Assembly: GCA_023388495.1 (NCBI GenBank)
Contig: JAEWGC010000025.1
Coordinates: forward strand, 1 to 64,000
DNA from: Bacillota bacterium
GTDB lineage: Bacteria > Bacillota > Clostridia > Tissierellales > Tissierellaceae
Direction of reading: 5' to 3'
Length of the DNA stretch: 64,000 nucleotides
Part shown: positions 52,479 to 60,973 of the stretch, in pieces
Numbering within the stretch: the first letter of the stretch is position 1
Layout of the letters: the number at the start of each line of letters is the position of its first letter
Notes under the pieces: generated by a model
Database searches by the model: none
Seen by the model: only the letters and a program-made list of their open reading frames with translations
What the model was told of the DNA's origin: nothing
Program-made: the position numbers and the translations under genes

Positions 52479-54122
52479 CTATATCTTTAAATATCCAGCT
52501 TCTCTTATAAGCATATCTATTCTTTCTTTTTCTGTGATTATCTTTCCTTGTTTCTCATCATAGGCATATAATCCACCGCTGACCATTCTCGTTTTTAATC
52601 CACCCTTAGCTATCTTAGAGCCTTGTAAATGTGGTGCATCTAGTATTCCTATTCTTACAGCCTCTGTTAAGGTGTTTGGGTCTGTTAGTGGATCTTCAAC
52701 ATTTGGATTTAGAGATTTTATGCTATCTATTATTATCTTTGCTTCTTCCATTAGAGTATTTTTTCTTGTCATTACATTTTTATCCTTTGTCATATCTACT
52801 GATCCTAGGAATTCATTTTTCAGTATACCTCTTACTATCATGGCGGATTCGATTATATCATCTGCCCTAGCTGCATGGTGAGCCTCACAAAAGCCTACTA
52901 CATGGTATATATGTGGTTTTATTGACATAGCTAAATATGCTGATGCTGCCAATTGTCCCTTTGCTTGATACAAGTTTGTTGGGAAGCTGGCAAGACCTGC
53001 CCTTGCCTGACGATATACGCTAAAGTCATCATCTACGAGGCTTTCTACTAACTCTATCTTTGCCAACATCTTTCCTAAGTCCATTTCAGGTGAAATGGAT
53101 GATGGAACATTGAACATATATTGAGCGATATAGTCCTTTACACCCATTTTCTTTGCATTATAGGCTGCTATATAGGCTACTGCCACACCTATGGCATCAT
53201 GGGCATCTCTTAGACTCCAATGATGAGGGTCATTTACCTCTACTGGTATATTTCTTTCTCCATGCCATTTCATTACCTGTTGATTTTCTGTTATGGCATC
53301 TATTAACTTTCTAGGTCCTCTTCCATCTAATTCACTATACCAAAATAGGGGAACTGCACACCAAGCATTGTCTATGCTTTCATTTAACACCTCTGCAAAA
53401 GGGATTATATTTTTTGTTCCACTATAGGAACGTAATAGTGGAAAATTTCCTCTTTGTGCTGCATCATATAGCTTTCTAAAATCCTCTTTAGATCTTAAAG
53501 GCACTCCTCCTGCACCATTTAATCTTTCATCCATATTTTCTTTATCAAAGAAAAATTCTTGGGCATTTTGATCTGGTGCGATAGATATTATATCTATTAC
53601 TTTTGATTCTGCTACTTTTTCTATTGCTTCTATGGTTTCTTCTATTGTAGGTAATCCTAGATGATGTCTCAATATTGGATATGGGTATTTGGATTTTATT
53701 CTAGCGATTAATTCTCTTGGGTAAGATTCTTCTTCTGAGTAGTTTTTTCCTTTTAGGTATGCTATAACTTCGTCAATGTCTTCACTGCCATCAAATATTT
53801 TGTCGAATATTTCATATTCCTTGGCTACTATAGCTGTTGGCTCTGTCCCTCCAAATAACCAAGTGATCTCTCTGATCTCTTTTTTATTTATTTTGTCTTT
53901 TAATTCTCTCAAAATCTTGTGTAGTGGCTCTGGTGTCAATCTATAGGATAAAGCCACTATATTAGGCTTTTTTTCATTAATTAGGGTTAATATTTCATCT
54001 ACTGATTTTCCTATTCCTATGAATTCTGTAGCATAGTTTTCCTTATCAGCTAAGCTTAGGTAGTTCATTATTCCTGCTACATGAACACAATTACCTAAAG
54101 TACCTGCAATTATTTTCTTCAT
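52479..54122 (-). CDS. B12-binding, glutamate-mutase-like enzyme (single chain)
   Basis: This 547-residue protein joins two parts. Residues 1-130 look like a cobalamin-binding Rossmann domain: GTLGNCVHVAG with the cobalt-ligand His14, SYRL near 60 and WLFGGTEP near 90. In the classical DxHxxG motif the Asp is replaced by Cys12. Residues about 160-547 resemble the catalytic barrel of glutamate mutase epsilon: GGVPLRSKEDFRKLYDAAQR, VEVNDPHHWSLRDAHDAIGV, and the C-terminal ILDAPHLQGSKIAKGGLKTR. It probably rearranges a carbon skeleton of an amino acid. Its ATG overlaps the stop of the opine-dehydrogenase-like gene, and both follow a c-di-AMP riboswitch. The reaction is unknown; corrinoid methyltransferase is a less likely alternative. 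Confidence 0.72.
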   Translation of the reverse strand: MKKIIAGTLGNCVHVAGIMNYLSLADKENYATEFIGIGKSVDEILTLINEKKPNIVALSYRLTPEPLHKILRELKDKINKKEIREITWLFGGTEPTAIVAKEYEIFDKIFDGSEDIDEVIAYLKGKNYSEEESYPRELIARIKSKYPYPILRHHLGLPTIEETIEAIEKVAESKVIDIISIAPDQNAQEFFFDKENMDERLNGAGGVPLRSKEDFRKLYDAAQRGNFPLLRSYSGTKNIIPFAEVLNESIDNAWCAVPLFWYSELDGRGPRKLIDAITENQQVMKWHGERNIPVEVNDPHHWSLRDAHDAIGVAVAYIAAYNAKKMGVKDYIAQYMFNVPSSISPEMDLGKMLAKIELVESLVDDDFSVYRQARAGLASFPTNLYQAKGQLAASAYLAMSIKPHIYHVVGFCEAHHAARADDIIESAMIVRGILKNEFLGSVDMTKDKNVMTRKNTLMEEAKIIIDSIKSLNPNVEDPLTDPNTLTEAVRIGILDAPHLQGSKIAKGGLKTRMVSGGLYAYDEKQGKIITEKERIDMLIREAGYLKI

Positions 54123-55237
54123 TAAGCAACACCTTCCTCATCTTTTTTGTCTAATTTGCCTGTTTGTGCAAGTTTATGCATTTCATATACTGATAAACCT
54201 GTGAGGCCCAGTCTCTCTATAGTTCTACCGTCTTTATAGAAATCCCTTCCAGTAATTAGCTCTGCAATATTTATAATTGAGTTGATAGCTGGTGTTTTTA
54301 TGCCCAATTCTTGAGCCAATGAGGCCATTGGTATTAGACTATAGGGAACATCCTCATGTATATATCTAATGGATAGACCCTTCGGAGCTTGAAGTCCCTT
54401 ATATGCTGGATTGTTTTGTACTGTTTCGTAAAGATTATCTCCTTTTGCTCCATAGGACTCATATAGCCAATCCTTAGCAGATAATGTATTTATCTGGAGA
54501 GCCCTTCCGATTTCCATTCTCTCTTGATCCATTTTTTCTAAAAATTCTCCAATAGATGGAGTTATTCCCTCTGTATAATACTCAAATGGGGCTCCTCTTT
54601 CGATATGGCCACTATTTAATAATGTTGGTGCTGGGTGGAAGATTGCTCCGTAGTTGTTTATACTTGTTTCTAAAACATCTTTCGCTTGAATAAATTGTGG
54701 ATAAGCAAATTTTAATAGATTAATAACATGATTAGTTTTAATTGAAGGTATTGCAGCTATGGTCACTTCATTCTTTACCTGAAATATATGTGCACTATTA
54801 CTTGAAGTAGCTCTACAAGCATAGATAAAAGTCTGGGCTTCTGCAACTACTATATCCTTGTTGCAATTATGCCTTCTTATTGTCTCGTATACTTCTAAGG
54901 CTCCTCCTGTACGCCCAGGATTAAGTACTATTATTTGACCATCCTTTAGGTATGGTGCCATCTCAACAGCCATTTGATAATGTCCCATGGCAGGAACTGT
55001 TACCATAATTATATCTGCTTCCTCTATGGCATCCTTCATTATGCTTGTTACTTTATTTAGTCTTCCAATTCCTTCCTTTTCACCTGTCAAGGATATTGTT
55101 GGATTTTTTATTAAAGAAATTATGTTTTCTAAGGTCCTATTATATAGATTTACCTTATATCCTATCATGGCTAAATATCCAGCCATAGCCATCCCACCAT
55201 TACCAGCGCCGATAATGCTAAAATTTAATCCCATCAT
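54122..55237 (-). CDS. NAD/NADP octopine/nopaline (opine) dehydrogenase family protein
   Basis: This 371-residue protein has an N-terminal Rossmann domain (FSIIGAGNGGMAMAGYLAMI; VNLYNRTLE) and a C-terminal helical opine-dehydrogenase domain with the conserved HPAPTLLNSGHIERG near residue 205. The family condenses an amino acid and a 2-oxoacid reductively, or runs the reverse. The ATG at 55237 follows GAGGAG by about 7 bases; the frame continues upstream only into the riboswitch RNA. It is the first gene of a two-gene operon with the B12-dependent mutase-like enzyme (stop and start overlap as TAATG). Substrates are unknown. Confidence 0.85.
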   Translation of the reverse strand: MMGLNFSIIGAGNGGMAMAGYLAMIGYKVNLYNRTLENIISLIKNPTISLTGEKEGIGRLNKVTSIMKDAIEEADIIMVTVPAMGHYQMAVEMAPYLKDGQIIVLNPGRTGGALEVYETIRRHNCNKDIVVAEAQTFIYACRATSSNSAHIFQVKNEVTIAAIPSIKTNHVINLLKFAYPQFIQAKDVLETSINNYGAIFHPAPTLLNSGHIERGAPFEYYTEGITPSIGEFLEKMDQERMEIGRALQINTLSAKDWLYESYGAKGDNLYETVQNNPAYKGLQAPKGLSIRYIHEDVPYSLIPMASLAQELGIKTPAINSIINIAELITGRDFYKDGRTIERLGLTGLSVYEMHKLAQTGKLDKKDEEGVA

Positions 55238-55281
55238 TATATCTCTCCTCTCATTTTTTATGTCAACCGATTTGGAGGGAC

Positions 55282-55307
55282 AAAAAAAACTATGGGCAGC
55301 CATAGTT
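55282..55307 (-). terminator. riboswitch expression-platform terminator
   Basis: Leftward AACTATGG-CTGC-CCATAGTT followed by TTTTTTTT: an 8-bp stem plus U-tract directly after the c-di-AMP aptamer and 45 bases before the opine-dehydrogenase start. This suggests control by premature termination. Confidence 0.92.
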
Positions 55308-55463
55308 CTGAAATCCAAAGGATTCCATGCCCCCTTTAATACGCTTACGAGGTTAGCTGTCGGGTTCGGGCTAAAGGGTTATGCCCGTCCTGTAAAGGAT
55401 TCACCCCAAAATATTGGTTCCCCCGCTTCCAAATTGAATTCAGCGATTATTCTTTTCGAGACT
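55284..55463 (-). promoter_or_regulatory. cyclic di-AMP (ydaO/yuaA) riboswitch
   Basis: The leftward leader contains the ydaO core in order: AATCGCTGAATTC, GCGGGGGAACCAA, TTTGGGGTGAATCC, a variable hairpin (GGACGGGCATAACCC), then AGCCCGAACCCGACAGCTAA, CCTCGTAAGCGT and AAAGGGGGCATGGAATCC. These blocks match the c-di-AMP aptamer closely and not the cobalamin aptamer. Known members bind two c-di-AMP molecules and usually switch genes off at high c-di-AMP. An intrinsic terminator follows the aptamer. The regulated genes are the opine-dehydrogenase-like and B12 mutase-like pair. The exact 5' and 3' ends are estimated. Confidence 0.95.
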
Positions 55464-55469
55464 AGAAAC

Positions 55470-55498
55470 ATTATACCATATATTCCTTATTTTTACAA
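55470..55498 (-). promoter_or_regulatory. promoter of the riboswitch-controlled operon
   Basis: Leftward -35 TTGTAA (55493-55498), a 17-base spacer and -10 TATAAT (55470-55475), about 7 bases before the predicted RNA start at about 55463. Confidence 0.8.
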
Positions 55499-55635
55499 AA
55501 AAATTTTTTGACAAAATTCTCTAGTATTTTTATTTTATAATTATTATCACCTAAATAATCTTATAGAATATATTGTAGTATGGACATGACTTACAAGCCA
55601 TTGACATCTAAATTATATTAGGGAGGAAATACAAT

Positions 55636-56523
55636 ATGTACAACTCAATAGAAGGCACAAACATTAGTAATGTACGAGTATTTGATAGTAACTACGGACA
55701 ACAAAAAAGCAATACTAAACCTTCAGTTCCTGAATGTAATAGCAATTCGCACCATCAAAAGTTTTGTGTTAATGTTGAAAGTAACGTTTTAGATAGCTGC
55801 ACTAATACACCAGTTACACCAACTGGAATAAATACTGGTGTTATTGCTAAAATTCCAGTAGTATTAGCAGAATTAACTGTACAATTTAACGTTAGTGCAC
55901 TTATCAGATTGCCAGAATTAGCTCTCGATGTTAAAAATATAAAGAAAAGAGTAAAAATCACTCAATGTACTTTGCTTCAACCTACTAATATTTTATTTAT
56001 TAAAGGATTTGTTCGCAAAAACATTGACTATACTACAGGAAAATGCGCAAATATGGAAGGAATATGTGGAGAACTGCACCATTGCACTATAGATGTTCCA
56101 TTTGAATGTTCAACACCTCTTACTTTCTATACACCACCAGCAGATCTTTTAGTGAACTCTAGTGCTGAATTTGAATATTTTAAAACAAGTAATTTACCAG
56201 GTAAACATTTCGCTGAAAAAGATAAATTGCTGGCAGGAGATTTATCTGAATTTAATCAAATCATAGTTGAAAACTTCAACGAACTTCCATTCTGCGAACT
56301 AATCAGTGCAAGAGTTTTTGAATTTGATGAATTTATTGGACGCCATCGTCCTTGTGGTTCTGAATTCCCAGTTGAAGAAAAATTCTTCCACAAGATAGAA
56401 GAAAAAATGGTTATAGAACTAACAGTTAAAGTTTTACAAAACAGACAGGTGGAAATTCCTGCAGTAGCAGGTATATCGCCATCACCTAGACCTCCACATT
56501 GCTTCTCAACAGAAGAAAAATAA
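55636..56523 (+). CDS. CsxC-like exosporium/spore-surface protein
   Basis: This 295-residue Cys-rich soluble protein has no signal peptide. Its central part (KIPVVLAELTVQFNVSALIR; VKITQCTLLQPTNILFIKGF; CTIDVPFECSTPLTFYTPP) resembles the CsxC family, cysteine-rich proteins named from the Clostridium sporogenes exosporium. Extra cysteines near both ends could cross-link by disulfides or be a site of attachment. GGGAGG lies 9 bases before the ATG. No forespore or mother-cell promoter was identified with confidence. Placement in the spore surface layer is inferred from family. Confidence 0.7.
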   Translation: MYNSIEGTNISNVRVFDSNYGQQKSNTKPSVPECNSNSHHQKFCVNVESNVLDSCTNTPVTPTGINTGVIAKIPVVLAELTVQFNVSALIRLPELALDVKNIKKRVKITQCTLLQPTNILFIKGFVRKNIDYTTGKCANMEGICGELHHCTIDVPFECSTPLTFYTPPADLLVNSSAEFEYFKTSNLPGKHFAEKDKLLAGDLSEFNQIIVENFNELPFCELISARVFEFDEFIGRHRPCGSEFPVEEKFFHKIEEKMVIELTVKVLQNRQVEIPAVAGISPSPRPPHCFSTEEK

Positions 56524-56534
56524 TCTAGGGCAAC

Positions 56535-56588
56535 AAAAAAGACAGGAGAAACGTCCCCATGTCTTGGGGACGTCTTCCTGTCTTTTTA
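56535..56588. terminator. strong two-part terminator hairpin
   Basis: Outer arms AAAAAGACAGGA / TCCTGTCTTTTT enclose an inner stem ACGTCCCC / GGGGACGT. It ends both the CsxC-like gene and the convergent oxidoreductase operon. Confidence 0.93.
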
Positions 56589-56591
56589 TAT

Positions 56592-57143
56592 TTATTTCTT
56601 TTGTTCTCTTACTAGCTCTGCACCTTTTTCTAATGCTTCTTTGTTTATAGGTAATAGATTAATCCTATTTTCTCCAAATACTGCTGTAAATGCTTTGTTA
56701 AGTATTGAATCTACTTCTACAGCCTTTGTAGCTTCAAGGAAAGCTCCTAGCATTACCATATTGGCTACTCTTGGGTTTCCTAAATCATTAGCTATTTCAT
56801 TAGCTGGAATATAATATACTTCTATATCTTCTCTAGTAGATTTTCTCTCTATTAAAGATGTATTGATGAATAGTCTTCCTCCTGGAACTACTAGATTTTC
56901 AAATTTATCTAAGGATGGTCTATTCATTACAATAGCTGAAGTTGAATCTATAACTACTGGAGAACCTACTGCATCTGATGATATAATAACGTTACAGTTT
57001 GCAGTTCCTCCTCTCATCTCTGGACCATAGGAAGGTAACCAAGATACTTTCTTATCTTCTATCATGCCTGAATATGTTAGAAGTTGGCCTAGAGCCATTA
57101 CTCCTTGTCCACCAAAGCCTGCAATTACTATTCTTTCTTCCAT
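56592..57143 (-). CDS. 2-oxoacid:ferredoxin oxidoreductase gamma subunit
   Basis: This 183-residue subunit starts MEERIVIAGFGGQGVMALGQ, the family's glycine-rich motif, followed by GPEMRGGTANCNVI, which contacts CoA and the other subunits. It completes a four-subunit KorABCD/VorABCD-type complex that oxidatively decarboxylates 2-oxoacids to acyl-CoA and CO2, reducing ferredoxin. The ATG at 57143 has AGGAGG 9 bases upstream. It follows the beta-subunit gene by 1 base. Substrate (2-oxoglutarate or branched 2-oxoacids) is not settled by sequence; ptb-buk next door favours branched or short-chain substrates. Confidence 0.9.
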   Translation of the reverse strand: MEERIVIAGFGGQGVMALGQLLTYSGMIEDKKVSWLPSYGPEMRGGTANCNVIISSDAVGSPVVIDSTSAIVMNRPSLDKFENLVVPGGRLFINTSLIERKSTREDIEVYYIPANEIANDLGNPRVANMVMLGAFLEATKAVEVDSILNKAFTAVFGENRINLLPINKEALEKGAELVREQKK

Positions 57144-57144
57144 T

Positions 57145-57891
57145 TTATTCAACCTCCTCTGGGCTTCTAAAATTTCCAAGAGGATAATAAGGTATCATAT
57201 TTTCCTCTAACCATTTCATTGCTTCAGGAGCTGTTAAGCCCCAGTTGGTAGGACATGTAGATAATACTTCTACTATTCCAAATCCTTTTCCATCAAGTTG
57301 TAACTGGAAGCATTCTTTTATTGCCTTTTTTGCTTTTCTTATATTTGCTGGAGTATTTACCGCTACTCTTTCTACAAATTTTGCACCGTGAATTGTAGCT
57401 AGCATTTCGCTCATTCTTATAGGTCTACCACTATGCTCTTCAGTTCTTCCTAGTGGAGCTGTTGTAGCCTTTTGTCCTATAAGAGTTGTAGGTGCCATTT
57501 GTCCACCTGTCATACCATAAATAGCATTGTTTACGAATATTGTAGAGATTTTCTCTCCTCTATGTGCAGCATGAACTATTTCTGCTGTACCGATGGATGC
57601 TAAGTCTCCATCTCCTTGATAAGTAAATACAAATTTATCTGGATGAACTCTTTTAATTCCAGTAGCTACTGCTGGTGCTCTACCGTGAGCAGCTTGCTGC
57701 ATATCACAGTTAAAGTAATTATATGCAAATACTGAACATCCTACTGGTGCAACGCCTATAGCATTATCTAGTACCCCTAGTTCTACTAATACTTCTCCTA
57801 CTAGTCTATGAATAATTCCATGGGTACATCCTGGACAATAGTGAGTTTGTACTTCTGTTAATCCTTTAGTTTTTTCAAAAACTATAGTCAT
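57145..57891 (-). CDS. 2-oxoacid:ferredoxin oxidoreductase beta subunit (TPP-binding)
   Basis: This 248-residue subunit has the CPGCTHGIIHRL motif and the thiamine-diphosphate site TYQGDGDLASIGTAE...VNNAIYGMTGGQ. It binds TPP and carries out decarboxylation together with the alpha subunit. It overlaps the alpha-subunit gene by 1 base. Its layout matches VorC/KorB proteins. Confidence 0.93.
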   Translation of the reverse strand: MTIVFEKTKGLTEVQTHYCPGCTHGIIHRLVGEVLVELGVLDNAIGVAPVGCSVFAYNYFNCDMQQAAHGRAPAVATGIKRVHPDKFVFTYQGDGDLASIGTAEIVHAAHRGEKISTIFVNNAIYGMTGGQMAPTTLIGQKATTAPLGRTEEHSGRPIRMSEMLATIHGAKFVERVAVNTPANIRKAKKAIKECFQLQLDGKGFGIVEVLSTCPTNWGLTAPEAMKWLEENMIPYYPLGNFRSPEEVE

Positions 57892-58952
57892 TATCTTTCA
57901 CCTCCAGCGATTTTCTTAACATGTTCGATTATTGCATCTGGTGTTGGAACCATTCCACCTGTTCTTCCATAGAAAGATACTGGGAATCTACCTTCCACTG
58001 CTATTTTAACGTCATCTACCATTTGACCGTTATTCATTTCAACTGTAAGTACACCTTTGCAGTTTGGATTTATTTTCTTAAATTCATCATATGGATATGG
58101 CCATAAAGTAATAGGTCTAATAAGTCCAACTTTATATCCTTCTTTTTCTAATTTTGCTATGGCTGTTTTTGCAATTCTTGATGTAGTTCCATAGGCTGCT
58201 ATAACTACATCTGCATCTTCTATATTAGTAGATTCTACCCTAACTTCATTTTCTTTTATCTTTTTATATTTAGCTTGAAGCCTAATATTGTGAGCCTCAA
58301 GGTCTTCTGGTGCTATATATAGGGAGTTTATTATATTTGGCTTTCTATTGCCTCCAGTACCTACTGTAGCCCAATCCTTCTCAGGTAATTCTCTTTTTGC
58401 TGGAGCTTTGAATTCAACTGGTTCCATCATTTGACCAATCATACCATCTCCAACAACCATAACTGGGTTTCTATATTGGTCCGCTATATCAAATCCTTCT
58501 ATTATTAAATCAACTAACTCTTGAACATCTGATGGAGCAAATACTACCATTCTATAGTCTCCATTTCCACCACCTCTAGTTGCTTGGAAATAGTCGGTTT
58601 GTGAAGGCTGAATACTTCCGAGGCCTGGTCCACCTCTCATTATATTAACTAATAAACAAGGCAATTCTGCACCAGCAATATATGAAATACCTTCTTGTTT
58701 TAATGACATTCCAGGACTTGATGAAGATGTCATAACTCTTGCACCTGCTCCTGCTGCACCATAAACCATATTTATAGCTGCTACCTCTGATTCTGCTTGT
58801 AAAAACACTCCGCCTACCTTTGGTAACTCTCTTGACATATATTCTGGTAATTCTGATTGGGGAGTTATAGGATAACCAAAGAAGTATTTACAGCCTGCTT
58901 GAATAGCTGCTGCTCCTATAGCCTCATTCCCTTTCATGAGAACTTTTGCCAT
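57891..58952 (-). CDS. 2-oxoacid:ferredoxin oxidoreductase alpha subunit (VorB/KorA-like)
   Basis: This 353-residue subunit starts AKVLMKGNEAIGAAAIQAGC, then has FFGYPITPQSELPEYMSREL with YPITPQSE, the family signature. SSSSPGMSLKQEGISYI and VVGDGMIGQMMEPVE follow. The C-terminal domain (residues 245-345, VVIAAYGTTSRIAKTAI) is transketolase-like. It supplies the substrate and CoA side of the active site. It follows the ferredoxin gene by 23 bases. Confidence 0.93.
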   Translation of the reverse strand: MAKVLMKGNEAIGAAAIQAGCKYFFGYPITPQSELPEYMSRELPKVGGVFLQAESEVAAINMVYGAAGAGARVMTSSSSPGMSLKQEGISYIAGAELPCLLVNIMRGGPGLGSIQPSQTDYFQATRGGGNGDYRMVVFAPSDVQELVDLIIEGFDIADQYRNPVMVVGDGMIGQMMEPVEFKAPAKRELPEKDWATVGTGGNRKPNIINSLYIAPEDLEAHNIRLQAKYKKIKENEVRVESTNIEDADVVIAAYGTTSRIAKTAIAKLEKEGYKVGLIRPITLWPYPYDEFKKINPNCKGVLTVEMNNGQMVDDVKIAVEGRFPVSFYGRTGGMVPTPDAIIEHVKKIAGGER

Positions 58953-58975
58953 TTTAAAACCCTCCTTAAAATATA

Positions 58976-59191
58976 TTAAAATCTTTCTACAGTAATAACT
59001 ACTTCTGGACAGATTGTAGCACAGTTAGCACAACCAATACATTTTTCTGGATCTGTTGCTCCTGCTGGATGATAACCCTTAGCGTTTATTTTTGTTTTAT
59101 CCAATTCAAGTATTTTTACTGGACAAACAGTTGTACAAAGTCCACATCCCTTACAGATGTCTTCTTTAAATGTTACTTTGCCTTTAGCCAT
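58976..59191 (-). CDS. 4Fe-4S ferredoxin subunit (delta) of the 2-oxoacid oxidoreductase
   Basis: This 71-residue protein has two cubane-binding motifs: CKGCGLCTTVCPVK and CIGCANCATICPE. It takes electrons from the TPP site to soluble ferredoxin. It is the first gene of the D-A-B-C oxidoreductase set and lies 17 bases after the P-loop protein gene. Confidence 0.95.
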   Translation of the reverse strand: MAKGKVTFKEDICKGCGLCTTVCPVKILELDKTKINAKGYHPAGATDPEKCIGCANCATICPEVVITVERF

Positions 59192-59208
59192 TTTTTACCC
59201 TCCTTTTT

Positions 59209-59883
59209 TTATAGCATCCATTCATCCCTCATAAATAGCTTTATGGGGAATATCTCCCCTTCTAAATCTTTAGGAAGACTTGGCACTACATCTTCTAATA
59301 CAGATATATATCTTAGCTTTATACCGGTTCTTTCTTGAACCTCTAAAGCTAATTTTTGACCTCTTAGGACATCATCACAGGTCGTACTCTTTAGTAAGTG
59401 AGTATTATTTACGATACCTGTTATTTTAGCCCTTGACACATCCTGAATTTTTGTCATATATTCTAATACTTTTTGTACAGTTTGAGTTTCTGGTCGGTTT
59501 GCATTTAGGACGAAGAACATATCATAGTTACCTTCTTCAAAATATTCAACATATCTTCCTAAGGCCCTTGCTCCTACCTGATCTCCACCTACATCTAGTA
59601 TTAGATTATAGCTTTCATCCTGTAAAGGTGTATAAACCTCTGCAGATATGGATGGTACTTCTATGGCAGGTGCATTTATCTGGCTTCCAATTACTTTTAT
59701 ACCAACACCCTCCATCTCCAGTGCCTTTTCCCTGGACCTGAAATACATATTTACTATGTCTAAGTCAGCTAATGCCACTTTTTTACCTAATCTAGCTAGC
59801 TTCACAGCATAGTTTACACTAAACTCAGATTTACCAGATCCATAGTGTCCAATTATAATTCTTATTCTTTTATCATTTAGCAT
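59209..59883 (-). CDS. P-loop ATPase of unknown function (MinD/CobQ-like)
   Basis: This protein of about 224 residues has an N-terminal P-loop RIIIGHYGSGKSEFSVNYAV, then VALADLDIVNMYFRSRE (switch-like Asp), NLILDVGGDQVGARALGRYV, and FVLNANRPETQTVQ. The pattern resembles deviant-Walker MinD/Mrp/CobQ ATPases but without the second signature lysine position typical of MinD. It lies between buk and the ferredoxin gene of the oxidoreductase in one tight run, suggesting a role in assembling or controlling that complex. The start at ATG 59883 is preferred over TTG 59892. No known product name applies. Confidence 0.7.
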   Translation of the reverse strand: MLNDKRIRIIIGHYGSGKSEFSVNYAVKLARLGKKVALADLDIVNMYFRSREKALEMEGVGIKVIGSQINAPAIEVPSISAEVYTPLQDESYNLILDVGGDQVGARALGRYVEYFEEGNYDMFFVLNANRPETQTVQKVLEYMTKIQDVSRAKITGIVNNTHLLKSTTCDDVLRGQKLALEVQERTGIKLRYISVLEDVVPSLPKDLEGEIFPIKLFMRDEWML

Positions 59884-59895
59884 AATCACCAAATC

Positions 59896-60963
59896 CTATT
59901 TATATAGTTTTGCTTCCTCTTCTCCTCGAAGAACTCGAAGTCCTCCTTCAGCCAATGCCATAAGTTCATCTTCTCCTGGGTAAGCTGTTACTTCACAAAT
60001 AAAATTAACTCTTTCTTCTATCCAAGATGTAAATTCCTTATCGTATGCAATACCACCTGTAATAAGTATTCCATCAACTTTTCCTTTCAGCACTGTTGCA
60101 CATGCTCCTATTTCTTTTGCCACTTGATATGCCATGGCTTTGTATATTAGCTCTGCGTATTTGTCTCCATCTTTTATTCTTTGACCAACTTCTCTAGCAT
60201 CATTAGTATTTAAATATGATACTATTCCACCATTTCCTTTAATCATTTTCTTAACTTCATCTAAGGAATATTTGCCAGAGTAGCAAAGCTTTATCAAATC
60301 TCCAACTGGAAGAGATCCTGACCTTTCTGGAGAAAATGGCCCCTCTCCATCTAAGGCATTTGCTACATCTATTACTCTGCCTTTCTCATGGGCACCTACT
60401 GAAACTCCCCCACCTAAATGAGCAACTATTAGGTTTAAGTCTTCATATTTCTTTCCTAGTTTACTAGCATGACGTCTCGCTACTGCTTTTTGATTTAAGG
60501 CATGGAATATGCTTTTTCTTTCAATTTCCTTTAGTCCAGAAATCCTAGCTACATCTTGCAATTCATCTACTACTACTGGATCTACTATAAAAGATTTTTT
60601 ACCAATTTCCTTAGCAATTTCATATGCTATGATACCACCTAGATTTGAGGCATGTTCCCCTAGATATCCTATCTTTAGATCCTCTAGCATTGTTTCATTT
60701 ACTTCATAGGTACCCCCTTCTATAGGCTTAAGAAGTCCTCCTCTACCTACTACTCCATCAAGGGAGTCTATTGAAATATTATTCTTTTCTAGTGCCTTTA
60801 CTATAATGTTTTTTCTAAATTCAAATTGGTCATATATTTTACTATAAGGTGCTAATTCCTCTACTGAATGTCTAAGGGTTTCTTCGAATATGCTTTTCTC
60901 ATCATCAAAAACTGCAATTTTAGTTGATGTAGAACCTGGATTTATGATTAATAGTCTAGTCAT
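59896..60963 (-). CDS. buk: butyrate kinase (copy 1)
   Basis: This 355-residue ASKHA-fold acyl kinase has the phosphate-1 motif LIINPGSTSTKIAVF, the middle LIVAHLGGGVSVGAHEKGR, GPFSPERSGSLP, and the adenosine motif GILITGGIAYD. It converts butyryl-phosphate or a branched acyl phosphate plus ADP to acid plus ATP. It lies downstream of ptb, 10 bases away, and is one of two kinases flanking ptb. Confidence 0.95.
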   Translation of the reverse strand: MTRLLIINPGSTSTKIAVFDDEKSIFEETLRHSVEELAPYSKIYDQFEFRKNIIVKALEKNNISIDSLDGVVGRGGLLKPIEGGTYEVNETMLEDLKIGYLGEHASNLGGIIAYEIAKEIGKKSFIVDPVVVDELQDVARISGLKEIERKSIFHALNQKAVARRHASKLGKKYEDLNLIVAHLGGGVSVGAHEKGRVIDVANALDGEGPFSPERSGSLPVGDLIKLCYSGKYSLDEVKKMIKGNGGIVSYLNTNDAREVGQRIKDGDKYAELIYKAMAYQVAKEIGACATVLKGKVDGILITGGIAYDKEFTSWIEERVNFICEVTAYPGEDELMALAEGGLRVLRGEEEAKLYK

Positions 60964-60973
60964 TTTACTCCTC

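Noticed and set aside
55284..55463. Cobalamin riboswitch upstream of the B12-protein operon
   Set aside because: The B12-box consensus is absent, while the blocks GGGGTGAATCC, CCCGAACCCGACAGCTAA and CCTCGTAAGCGT match the ydaO c-di-AMP aptamer.
54987..55511. 174-codon rightward open frame across the riboswitch region
   Set aside because: It is antisense to the opine-dehydrogenase gene and the structured RNA leader, has no family resemblance and no ribosome site.
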